Shown piece after piece: positions 7,181 through 13,911 of a DNA stretch of 15,339 nucleotides. The DNA is taken from assembly GCA_023433445.1 (NCBI GenBank), contig JAEZCS010000237.1, positions 1 through 15,339 of the forward strand. Direction: 5' to 3'. This stretch comes from Pseudomonadota bacterium (GTDB lineage Bacteria > Pseudomonadota > Alphaproteobacteria > Sphingomonadales > Sphingomonadaceae). Numbering within the stretch: the first letter of the stretch is position 1; each line of letters begins with the position of its first letter. The notes under the pieces were generated by a model. The model was not told the DNA's origin and made no database searches. It saw nothing but the letters and a program-made list of their open reading frames with translations. Position numbers and translations under genes: made by a program.

Positions 7181-8472
7181 CAGGCGAGCATGCCGATCGG
7201 ATTTTCAACCAGTTCGCGGAAGACCTGCATCAGGCGGGCACCGTCCGCACCGTCGATGGCGCGATGGTCGAAGCTGCCGGTGGCAGACATGACCGTCGCG
7301 ATCTGGAGCGAGTCGTCGACGACGAAGGGACGCTTTTCACCCGCGCCGATCGCCATGATCATGGCCTGGGGCGGATTGATGACGGCTTCGAACTGCTTGA
7401 TGCCGAACATGCCCATGTTGGAGAGCGAGGCGGTGCCGCCCTGATATTCTTCAGGCTTGAGCTTGCCGTCCTTCGCGCGGGTGGCGAGGTCCTTCATCTC
7501 GGTAGAGATGGCGGCGACGCCCTTGCTGTCCGCGCCGGTCACGATGGGTGTGATAAGGCCGCCGGGGATGGACACGGCCACGCTGATGTCGGCGCGGCTG
7601 AATTGCAGCATCTGGTCGCCTGCGAACTGCACGTTGCATTCAGGCACTTGGATGAGCGCGACGCCCAGCGCCTTGATGAGGAGGTCATTGACGGACAGCT
7701 TCACGTTGCGGCTGGCAAGACCCGCGTTGAGCTCGGCGCGCAGCTTCAGCAGCTTGTCGAGCTGAATGTCGACGGTGAGGTAGATGTGCGGCACCTGCTG
7801 CTTGGATTCGGTGAGGCGGCGCGCGATCGTCTTGCGCATGCCGCTGAGCTTGATCACTTCGTGCGGGATGCCGAAGTCCTGCGCGGCAGCAGGTGCGGCG
7901 GGCGCGGGGGTCGGGGCTGCTGCTGCTGCGGCGGGGGCCGCGGCAGCCTTGGCTGAGGCGCCTTCCAGATCGGCTTTCACAATGCGGCCGTTGGGGCCTG
8001 AGCCGGAGAGGCTTGCGAGATCGATGCCCTTTTCCTCTGCGATGCGGCGCGCGAGCGGGCTGGCCTTAACGCGATCGCCGGATTGGGCAGGTGCCGCCTC
8101 TGCCTTGGGCGCGGGAGCGTCAGCCTTCGGGGCTGGTGCATCTGCTTTGGCCGGAACGGGGTCAGCCTTTGGCGCTGCCGCCTTGGGCGCGGCCCCGGAG
8201 CCGCCTTCTGCTGCTTGCGCGAGGTCTTCGCCTTCTTCCGCGATGATGGCGATCACGGTGCCGACCTTCACGCCTTCGGAGCCTTCTGACACGAGGATCT
8301 TGGCGATCTTGCCCTCATCGACGGCTTCGAATTCCATCGTCGCCTTGTCAGTCTCGATCTCAGCAAGCAGATCGCCCGACGATACGGTGTCGCCTTCCTT
8401 CACCAGCCATTTAGCCAGCGTCCCTTCTTCCATCGTGGGAGACAAGGCGGGCATCTGGATTTTCTTGCTCAT
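7180..8472 (-). CDS. pdhC: Pyruvate dehydrogenase E2, dihydrolipoamide acetyltransferase
   Basis: A 430-residue E2 core protein. One lipoyl domain spans residues 1-80 with lipoylated K43 in ETDKATMEFE. An Ala-Pro-Lys-rich mobile linker (about 86-133) with repeated ADAPAPK units leads to the peripheral-subunit-binding domain (134-171). A second Ala-Pro linker precedes the acetyltransferase domain (about 200-430), whose catalytic DHRxxDG motif places H403 and D407 in the active site. The lipoyl-domain sequence MPALSPTMEEGTLAKWLVKEGD is the pyruvate dehydrogenase type rather than the 2-oxoglutarate type. It heads an apparent operon with the thioesterase, lpdA and the PAP2 gene. The E1 alpha and beta genes are not adjacent and must lie elsewhere. 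The ATG has AGAGAGG about nine bases upstream. Confidence 0.95.
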   Translation of the reverse strand: MSKKIQMPALSPTMEEGTLAKWLVKEGDTVSSGDLLAEIETDKATMEFEAVDEGKIAKILVSEGSEGVKVGTVIAIIAEEGEDLAQAAEGGSGAAPKAAAPKADPVPAKADAPAPKADAPAPKAEAAPAQSGDRVKASPLARRIAEEKGIDLASLSGSGPNGRIVKADLEGASAKAAAAPAAAAAAPTPAPAAPAAAQDFGIPHEVIKLSGMRKTIARRLTESKQQVPHIYLTVDIQLDKLLKLRAELNAGLASRNVKLSVNDLLIKALGVALIQVPECNVQFAGDQMLQFSRADISVAVSIPGGLITPIVTGADSKGVAAISTEMKDLATRAKDGKLKPEEYQGGTASLSNMGMFGIKQFEAVINPPQAMIMAIGAGEKRPFVVDDSLQIATVMSATGSFDHRAIDGADGARLMQVFRELVENPIGMLA

Positions 8473-8591
8473 GCGTGAAGGCCTCTCTTCTTTTCCCGGC
8501 CGAGCGGGTAAGCGTTGGAAGCCGTTTTGACCCTTTGGGCGGGAGGGTCAAGGGCGCGCCTTGCGCCTTTGGCGATAATCCGCCACATTTC

Positions 8592-8625
8592 ACCAGACTG
8601 GTTCACAATTTACCAGATGGGTTCA
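8592..8625. promoter_or_regulatory. Tandem operator-like repeat between pdhC and the stress-protein gene
   Basis: Two direct repeats, ACCAGACTGGTTCA (8592-8605) and ACCAGATGGGTTCA (8612-8625), differ at two positions and are spaced 20 bp start to start, close to two helical turns. The first contains the palindrome ACCAG-A-CTGGT. Both are preceded by TTT. This lies in the divergent pdhC/universal-stress-protein region, where a shared regulator could bind. No clear -35/-10 pair could be assigned around it. Confidence 0.4.
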
Positions 8626-8681
8626 AACGATGGAATGGCAGAGGCTTGGACTGCCGGTTCTTGGCTTGGGGTGCGACAGCT

Positions 8682-9137
8682 ATGCGGACTTATCTGGTTG
8701 TAGTGGACGAATCGCCGGAGGCTGAGACGGCGCTGCGGTTCGCGGCGCGACGGGCGGCCAAGACGGCGGGATCTATCCGTATTCTGGCACTGGTGCCGCC
8801 TGCCGAGTTCGTCCAGTGGGGCGGCGTCCAGGCGACGATGGAGGATGAAGCCCGGCAGCGCGCCGAGGCGCTCGTTACCAGCGCGGCCGGCACGCTGACA
8901 GAAGAGTCCGGCATTCGCCCGAGCATCACCGTTCGGCAAGGCGACGCTGTAGCGCTGGTGCGCGAGACGCTGGACGAGATGCCCGACGTCGCGGCACTGG
9001 TGCTGGGCGCAGCGGCCAGCGGCCATCCCGGCGCGCTGGTGTCGCACTTTGCGGGCGCGGACGCGGGCAAGCTGCCCTGCCCGATCATGGTCATTCCGGG
9101 CGGGTTGAGCGCAGAGGCGATCGACCGGCTGAGCTGA
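8682..9137 (+). CDS. Universal stress protein (UspA family)
   Basis: A 151-residue cytoplasmic Usp-domain protein. The N-terminal strand TYLVVVDES, the helix after it, and the C-terminal PCPIMVIPGG match the Usp fold. The usual ATP-binding G-2x-G-9x-G(S/T) motif is degenerate: around residues 109-129 the sequence reads LGAAASGHPG...HFAGADAGK, and the usual final Gly-Ser is Gly-Ala. It may therefore not bind ATP, or may bind it differently. The reading frame is open upstream to 8475, but the ATG at 8682 starts exactly at the family's first strand and was chosen for that reason; upstream codons are not Usp-like and cross the regulatory repeat. The ribosome-binding signal is weak. It diverges from pdhC and converges on rnr. 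Confidence 0.87.
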   Translation: MRTYLVVVDESPEAETALRFAARRAAKTAGSIRILALVPPAEFVQWGGVQATMEDEARQRAEALVTSAAGTLTEESGIRPSITVRQGDAVALVRETLDEMPDVAALVLGAAASGHPGALVSHFAGADAGKLPCPIMVIPGGLSAEAIDRLS

Positions 9138-9138
9138 C

Positions 9139-9245
9139 CTAGAGCATTTTCGAAGCAGATGGCATCATCTGCTGGCTCGGAAAATGCGATAAACCAGAGA
9201 TAAATGGGGACTGATCCGATCCAGTCTGATCGGATCAGGCTCTAG
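9139..9245. repeat. 107-bp composite palindromic element at the rnr 3' end
   Basis: The element is bounded by terminal inverted repeats CTAGAGC (9139-9145) and GCTCTAG (9239-9245). Inside are two hairpins. The left one pairs GCATTTTC...AGCAGATG with CATCTGCT...GAAAATGC (about 9144-9187). The right one is a perfect 10-bp stem CTGATCCGAT / ATCGGATCAG (9211-9220 / 9229-9238) with an 8-nt loop. It fills the whole gap between the convergent stress-protein gene and rnr, and its right end contains the rnr stop codon. It resembles the AGAGCATTTTC-type dispersed intergenic repeats of alphaproteobacteria. It could act as a bidirectional terminator or mRNA 3'-end protector, though it has no T-run. Confidence 0.7.
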
Positions 9246-11593
9246 CGGCGGTGCTTGCCGCGCTTTGAGCCCATGTGCCGGATGTTCGAGGGACGGCCCC
9301 GCTTTGCGCCCGGTCGCACGCGATCCTTTTTAAAGCTTGGCCGCTGCGGCGGAGCGTCGGGAAGTTCGAAGCGCAAGGAGCCATTGATCGGATCGGCCTC
9401 CGCCAGGCGCAACTGAAGATGCTGGCCGACCGTGTAGCGATCGCCGCTTTCCACGCCTTCAAGAGCGCGGCCTGCTTCATCGAAGAAGAAGCGCTCGTCG
9501 CCCATAGTGGAAACAGGGACTAGGCCGTCGCCGCCCAACCCCTCGACAGTCGCGAAGAAGCCGAAATTCTGGACGCCGGTTATGCGCGCATTGACCATTT
9601 CACCGACATGAGCGGCGAGATAGGCTGCAACATAGCGGTCGATCGTCTCCCGCTCCGCCTCCATCGCGCGGCGTTCATGCTGGCTAATCATCTCGCCGAC
9701 ACGCGCCATATTCTCATAGTCGTCGGCGCCAAGGGCCGTGCGGTCGGGCAGCACGCCGCCCTTGGGCGCTGGAAGTTCGAGCTTATAGGCTCCGACGAGT
9801 GCGCGGTGGACCAGGAGGTCGGCGTAGCGGCGGATGGGTGAAGTGAAATGTCCATAGGAGCCGAGCGCCAGACCAAAATGCCCCATGTTCACCGGGCTGT
9901 AATAGGCCTGTGTCTGGCTGCGCAGGATTTGCTCCATGATCTGCGGCTTTTCCTCCGCCTCGCCGATGCGGTCGATCAGGCGGTTGAAGGTCGAAGGCTT
10001 GATGACCTGCCCCAACGCGAAGTCGATGTCGAAGGTCGCAAGATAGTCCTTGAGCGCCACCAGCTTGTCACGGCTGGGCGGTTCGTGGACGCGGTACATG
10101 ACTGGCGCCTTCTTGCCTTCGAGCGCCTTGGCGGCGGCGACGTTGGCGGCGATCATATAATCCTCGATCAGCATATGCGCGTCGAGGCGCTCGCGGACGG
10201 CGACACTGACAATCTTGCCATTTTCGTCCAGGACGACGCGGCGTTCGGGCAGGTCGAGGGCGAGCGGATCGCGCTTGTCGCGCGCCTTGCGGAGGAGCTT
10301 CCAGCAGGCCCAGAGTGGCTTGAGCGCGGTTTCGAGTAGGTCGGGCTGATTTGGCGAGGTTTCGCCTTGCTCACCCCCGGCCCCTCCCGCCTGCGGGAGG
10401 GGGGATGTGCCATCGATTGCGGCTTGGGCGTCTTCATAGGCGAGGACGGCGGCGACGCGGATGATGGCGCGGGTAAAGCGCCAGTTCGTGACCTTGCCTG
10501 ATGCATCAATGGTGAGATGGCAGGCCATGGCGGCGCGGTCCTGCCCCGCCCGCAGGGAGCACATGTCCGACGACAGCTGGTGCGGCAGCATCGGCACGAC
10601 GAGGTCAGGGAAATAGACACTGTTGCCGCGCTTGCGGGCTTCCTTGTCGAGTGCGCTGCCGGGGCGGACATAATAGCTGACGTCGGCGATGGCGACGATG
10701 GCGCGGTAGCCGCCGGAGTTGGCGGGGTCTTCATCCGGCGTGGCCCAGACGGCGTCATCATGATCGCGCGCGTCGACCGGGTCGATCGCGACGATGGGAA
10801 GGTGACGTAGGTCCTCGCGCTTGTCCTCGTTCAGCGCAATGCCGGAAGCAGCCACCGCTTCATCCTCCACCCGTTCAGGAAAGACGTGCGGGATGCCATG
10901 TTTGTGGATCGCGATGAGGCTGAAGCTTCGGGGTGCGAAGGGATCACCCAATATGTCGGTCACGCGCGCGCTGATGCGTGGCGGGCGGCCGACCGGCTCG
11001 GCCAGCACGAGGTCACCGGGATTGGCAGTGCCTGCGTCGCTGATCGGCGTGTCCTTGCGGATGCGTTTATCGACGGGACGAAGCCAGAGCTTGCCGCCCT
11101 CCCCCGCCTCGACCACGCCCAGCAGTTCCTCGCTCGCCTTCGCGAGCTTCTTCATCGGGTGGGCGACCCAGCCGCGCCCAGCCTCTTCCGTGCGGGCAAG
11201 GATGCGATCACCGATGGTCAATGCGCCCCTTTTGCCACGCTCCAGAATGCGCAGGCGGGGGGCGGGCTGGCCCTCCGCTTCCCAACGCTCCGGGGTAGCG
11301 ATGAGGGTGGTGTCATCGACATCGACGATCCGCAGAACCGTGACCTTCGGCACGCCGCCCATTTTGTGGAAAGCGCGGGCCGGACCGAGATCCAGCAGCC
11401 CCTCGTCGGCCATGTCCTTCAGCAACGCCTTTAGAGCGATCTTTTCCTGCCCCTTGAGGCCGAATGCCTTTGCGATCTCCCTTTTGCCGGCGGGCTGATC
11501 GGAGGATGTGATGAATTCCATCACCTGATCGCGAGTGGGGAAACCGGCGGGCCGGATCTTGGCCGGTTTCTTCTGCTTTTGGGTCGATGCCAT
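9242..11593 (-). CDS. rnr: Ribonuclease R (3'-5' exoribonuclease)
   Basis: A 783-residue processive exoribonuclease of the RNB family that degrades structured RNA. Domain order: N-terminal winged-helix region (about 12-75), cold-shock-like domains, RNB catalytic domain with IDPVDARDHDDA (catalytic aspartates D277, D279, D280), a C-terminal S1 domain (about 655-740) and a basic tail ending in KRGKHRR. The ATG at 11593 was chosen because the protein then begins MASTQKQKKPAK as in relatives; 14 further codons upstream are open but unlikely. No Shine-Dalgarno sequence precedes it, and a TATA-like motif 8 nt upstream suggests a leaderless mRNA. Residues 395-416 are an extra segment (SPLPQAGGAGGEQ) encoded by a palindromic repeat. 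The stop codon lies in the terminal repeat of the downstream palindromic element. Confidence 0.95.
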   Translation of the reverse strand: MASTQKQKKPAKIRPAGFPTRDQVMEFITSSDQPAGKREIAKAFGLKGQEKIALKALLKDMADEGLLDLGPARAFHKMGGVPKVTVLRIVDVDDTTLIATPERWEAEGQPAPRLRILERGKRGALTIGDRILARTEEAGRGWVAHPMKKLAKASEELLGVVEAGEGGKLWLRPVDKRIRKDTPISDAGTANPGDLVLAEPVGRPPRISARVTDILGDPFAPRSFSLIAIHKHGIPHVFPERVEDEAVAASGIALNEDKREDLRHLPIVAIDPVDARDHDDAVWATPDEDPANSGGYRAIVAIADVSYYVRPGSALDKEARKRGNSVYFPDLVVPMLPHQLSSDMCSLRAGQDRAAMACHLTIDASGKVTNWRFTRAIIRVAAVLAYEDAQAAIDGTSPLPQAGGAGGEQGETSPNQPDLLETALKPLWACWKLLRKARDKRDPLALDLPERRVVLDENGKIVSVAVRERLDAHMLIEDYMIAANVAAAKALEGKKAPVMYRVHEPPSRDKLVALKDYLATFDIDFALGQVIKPSTFNRLIDRIGEAEEKPQIMEQILRSQTQAYYSPVNMGHFGLALGSYGHFTSPIRRYADLLVHRALVGAYKLELPAPKGGVLPDRTALGADDYENMARVGEMISQHERRAMEAERETIDRYVAAYLAAHVGEMVNARITGVQNFGFFATVEGLGGDGLVPVSTMGDERFFFDEAGRALEGVESGDRYTVGQHLQLRLAEADPINGSLRFELPDAPPQRPSFKKDRVRPGAKRGRPSNIRHMGSKRGKHRR
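10370..10404. repeat. REP-like palindromic repeat inside rnr, copy 2
   Basis: A TCACCCCCGG head is followed by a perfect inverted repeat CCCCTCCCGC / GCGGGAGGGG (10381-10390 / 10393-10402) with only CT between the arms, so in practice a 9-bp stem with a 4-nt loop. It lies within the rnr coding sequence and keeps its frame, adding about 20 residues rich in Gly, Ala, Pro and Gln. Layout and head sequence match the copy at 3236-3270, in the same orientation on the + strand. Confidence 0.7.
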
Positions 11594-11612
11594 TGTGCAG
11601 CTATAGGGAAGG
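11594..11612 (-). promoter_or_regulatory. Putative leaderless promoter -10 region of rnr
   Basis: On the minus strand CCTTCCCTATA (11612 to 11602) is followed by exactly 8 nt and then the rnr ATG. The same 11-mer at the same distance precedes rarA. A -10-type TATA element at this distance would start transcription at or next to the ATG. No good -35 hexamer is seen at 17 bp, so the assignment is tentative. Confidence 0.4.
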
Positions 11613-11673
11613 CCCAAGCGGCATACCAGATGCACTGGTCAAGAATTGCGGGACATCGACCAATCGAGCTGAA

Positions 11674-12324
11674 CTAGTCGACCAGCTTGCGCGCCCGGTC
11701 ACGCCATACCTCCGCGAGAACCGGCATGTTCGCCAGCGCACGAACTGCATCGGGTTCCGCCTTGTGCCGCCCGCCGATCAGCAGGCGAAAGACGCGGGCG
11801 ATCGGCCAGTCGGGCAAGGGACGGTCGAGCAATTCCATGCGCCCTTTCGCTTCCGCCTCTCCTTCCCGCAGGACGCGGAAATAGAGGCCTGCGCGGCCGG
11901 TCTTCACGATGGTGGCGAGCACGTCTCGCGTGCCGAAGCGATGATCGAGCTTCCAGCAGGGTTGGCGCCCATGGCTGACCTCCACCAGCGCGCTGCCGAG
12001 CGAGAAGCGGTCGCCGAGGCAGATTTCCTCCTCCGTCATGCCGAAAGAGGCGATGTTTTCGCCAAAGGCTCCGGGCGCCTGAAGCAGCGGGTGGTCAGGC
12101 TTGCGTTCGCGCCACCAGTCATAATGGTCCTGCGGATAAAGGTGGATCGCCTTGTCCCAGCCGCCATGATGGACGGGGTCTGCGACAGCGTCTCCTTCGA
12201 AGCCCTGCCAATTTACACGGACGACGCCATCGACCGGACGCTTCGCAATGGCGCTATAATCGCCGTCGCGAAAGGGCATGGGCGTACCGGTCAGCAACGC
12301 GGCGATGGTCAGATGCTCAGCCAT
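11674..12324 (-). CDS. MOSC domain-containing protein, YiiM-like
   Basis: A 216-residue protein of the MOSC family, whose members bind the molybdenum cofactor on a conserved cysteine. The pattern GFEGDAVADPVHHGGWDKAIHLYP (split at residues 41-64), the GAFGENI stretch at 85-91 and QPCWKL with C123 as the likely molybdenum ligand all fit the YiiM subgroup. The last 45 residues look like the YiiM three-helix domain. E. coli YiiM and YcbX take part in detoxifying N-hydroxylated base analogues such as 6-N-hydroxylaminopurine; the same role here is inferred. It lies 80 bp upstream of rnr and 42 bp after the DUF2945 gene on the same strand. The ATG has no clear ribosome-binding site and carries CATA 8 nt upstream, echoing the rnr and rarA pattern. 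Confidence 0.88.
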   Translation of the reverse strand: MAEHLTIAALLTGTPMPFRDGDYSAIAKRPVDGVVRVNWQGFEGDAVADPVHHGGWDKAIHLYPQDHYDWWRERKPDHPLLQAPGAFGENIASFGMTEEEICLGDRFSLGSALVEVSHGRQPCWKLDHRFGTRDVLATIVKTGRAGLYFRVLREGEAEAKGRMELLDRPLPDWPIARVFRLLIGGRHKAEPDAVRALANMPVLAEVWRDRARKLVD

Positions 12325-12366
12325 GCCGCCCCTATGGCAGTGGCGCGAAGCCTTGGCGAGGGGGTG

Positions 12367-12585
12367 TCAGGCGCGGCTTAGTTCCGACGCCAGCTTCAGC
12401 ACCTCGCTGCCGTTATCGGTCTGGACCAGATAGGCGGGGTTTCTTGCAGATCCATTGCGGCGGATCAGTGCGCCCTCGATCGTCTTTTCCACCTGCGCAT
12501 CGAAGCGTTCCGCGACACGCCCATGGCCAACGCCCTGACCCCAGTTCCACTTCACCCGCATGCCTTTGCGGAAACCTTCGACCAT
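12367..12585 (-). CDS. DUF2945 / HVA1 tudor-like small protein
   Basis: A 72-residue small basic protein. FRKGMRVKWNWGQGVGHGRV at the N-terminus followed by NPAYLVQTDNGSEVLKLASEL matches the DUF2945 family, named 'hypervirulence-associated protein, TUDOR domain' after a fungal member. The fold is a small SH3/tudor-like barrel; the biochemical role in bacteria is not established. The start is taken at the ATG at 12585, which has a strong AGGAG about ten bases upstream; a TTG two codons earlier is the alternative. It diverges from the glycosyltransferase gene, with 120 bp between the starts, and is the first of three same-strand genes with the MOSC gene and rnr. Confidence 0.85.
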   Translation of the reverse strand: MVEGFRKGMRVKWNWGQGVGHGRVAERFDAQVEKTIEGALIRRNGSARNPAYLVQTDNGSEVLKLASELSRA

Positions 12586-12705
12586 CCTCAACCCTCTCCT
12601 GCGGCACGCGCGTGGCGGCCGTCACATGAAATAGCGATGACAAAAATCCCGGCGGCGGGCGGGGTTCCCTTGGGTTTTTCGTTTGCCTGGGTTAAGGGGC
12701 GGCTG

Positions 12706-13884
12706 ATGGATGTCACTGGCCTTCGCGTTGCGCTATTCAGCGGCAATTACAATTATGTGCGAGATGGCGCCAACCAGGCGCTCAACCGCTTCGTGGGCTA
12801 TCTGCTGCGCCAGGGTGCGGCGGTGCGCGTCTATTCGCCCACGATCGCGACACCGGCGTTCGAGCCGACCGGCGATCTGGTGAGCGCGCCATCCTTCGCG
12901 GTGCCGGGGCGGCGGGAATATCGCGTGCCCTTTCGCATGTCGGGGCATGTCAGGCGTGACCTGAAACGGTTTCAGCCCAATCTGGTCCATGTATCGAGCC
13001 CCGATCCGCTGGGACATCGGGCGGTCACATGGGCGCGAAGCAACGCGCTTCCGGCAGTGGCTTCCGTCCATACGCGATTTGAGACGTATCCGCGCTATTA
13101 CGGCCTGGCATTTCTGGAGCCGGTCATCGAATCGATGCTGCGGCGCTTTTATCGGCGTTGCGATGCGATCGTCGCTCCATCGGAGTCGATGGCGCAACTG
13201 CTTCGCGAGCAGCGGATGAGCTATGATGTGGGCATCTGGACGCGTGGCATCGATCGGGAGATCTTCAATCCGGGACGCCGCGACATGGAATGGCGGCGAT
13301 CGCTGGGCATAGACGATGATGAGCCGGTGATCGGCTTCATCGGCCGTCTGGTGATGGAAAAGGGCCTGGACGTCTTTTCGGACGCTATCGACCAGTTGAA
13401 GATGCGCCATGTCCGCCACAAGGTGCTGATCATCGGCGAAGGCCCGGCGCGGGAGTGGTTCCAGAACCGGCTGCCGGATGCCGTCTTCACGGGATTTCAG
13501 AAGGGCGACGAGTTGGGCCGGGCCGTCGCCAGCATGGACATGCTGTTCAATCCCTCGATCACCGAGACGTTCGGCAATGTGACGCTGGAGGCGATGGCCT
13601 GCGCCCTGCCCACCGTGGCGGCGCGGGCGACGGGGAGCGAAAGCCTGGTGACCGAGGGTTTGACTGGCCGCCTGATCCGTCCGGGGGCGATCGGGGCTTT
13701 TGCGGATGCGCTGGCGAGCTATTGCACCAATCCCGAAGCGCGGGCCGATGCGGGAGCGGCGGCATTGGCGGAAGCAGAACGATATGGGTGGGATCAGGTG
13801 AACCAGGCGCTGGTCGACACCTATCTCCGCGTAATCCGCCAACGGGCACAGGGCGCGCGGCTGCGCTCCAGCCCGGTTCCTTAA
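12706..13884 (+). CDS. GT4-family glycosyltransferase
   Basis: A 392-residue GT-B fold enzyme that transfers a sugar from a nucleotide donor. The N-terminal domain has the glycine-rich start LRVALFSGNYNYVRDGANQALNR (split) and HVSSPDPLGH and HTRFETYPRYYG segments. The C-terminal donor domain begins near VIGFIGRLVMEKGLD and carries the EX7E motif of retaining GT4 enzymes, E287 and E295 in ETFGNVTLEAM. It resembles bacterial glycosyltransferases of the glycolipid and phosphatidylinositol-mannoside group, so a membrane lipid acceptor is plausible but not shown. The start is the ATG at 12706, preceded by AAGGGGC; the frame is open back to 12523, but that part overlaps the divergent DUF2945 gene and lies outside the domain. 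rarA follows 27 bp after its stop. Confidence 0.9.
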   Translation: MDVTGLRVALFSGNYNYVRDGANQALNRFVGYLLRQGAAVRVYSPTIATPAFEPTGDLVSAPSFAVPGRREYRVPFRMSGHVRRDLKRFQPNLVHVSSPDPLGHRAVTWARSNALPAVASVHTRFETYPRYYGLAFLEPVIESMLRRFYRRCDAIVAPSESMAQLLREQRMSYDVGIWTRGIDREIFNPGRRDMEWRRSLGIDDDEPVIGFIGRLVMEKGLDVFSDAIDQLKMRHVRHKVLIIGEGPAREWFQNRLPDAVFTGFQKGDELGRAVASMDMLFNPSITETFGNVTLEAMACALPTVAARATGSESLVTEGLTGRLIRPGAIGAFADALASYCTNPEARADAGAAALAEAERYGWDQVNQALVDTYLRVIRQRAQGARLRSSPVP

Positions 13885-13892
13885 AGCGCGCG

Positions 13893-13911
13893 CCTTCCCT
13901 ATATCGGGGCG
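13893..13911 (+). promoter_or_regulatory. Putative leaderless promoter -10 region of rarA
   Basis: CCTTCCCTATA (13893-13903) followed by exactly 8 nt (TCGGGGCG) lies directly before the rarA ATG, in the 27-bp gap after the glycosyltransferase. It is identical in sequence and spacing to the element before rnr. It could give rarA its own leaderless transcript in addition to read-through from upstream. Confidence 0.4.

Noticed and set aside
7784..8530. 248-codon plus-strand frame opposite pdhC
   Set aside because: Ala/Ser-rich antisense image of the lipoyl linkers, not a protein family.
11625..11639. ACCAG-N5-CTGGT inverted repeat upstream of rnr, recalling the ACCAG-A-CTGGT site near pdhC
   Set aside because: Arms are only 5 bp and the spacing differs, so a shared regulator is not supported.
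12605..12614. 10-bp palindrome CACGCGCGTG between the DUF2945 and glycosyltransferase genes
   Set aside because: Short alternating CG sequence expected by chance in GC-rich DNA; single copy, no supporting context.
12523..12705. Upstream extension of the glycosyltransferase frame
   Set aside because: The 61 extra codons overlap the divergent DUF2945 gene, lie outside the GT-B fold, and a good ribosome-binding site precedes the ATG at 12706.
12733..13842. 369-codon minus-strand frame opposite the glycosyltransferase
   Set aside because: Antisense shadow of a gene with clear GT4 motifs.
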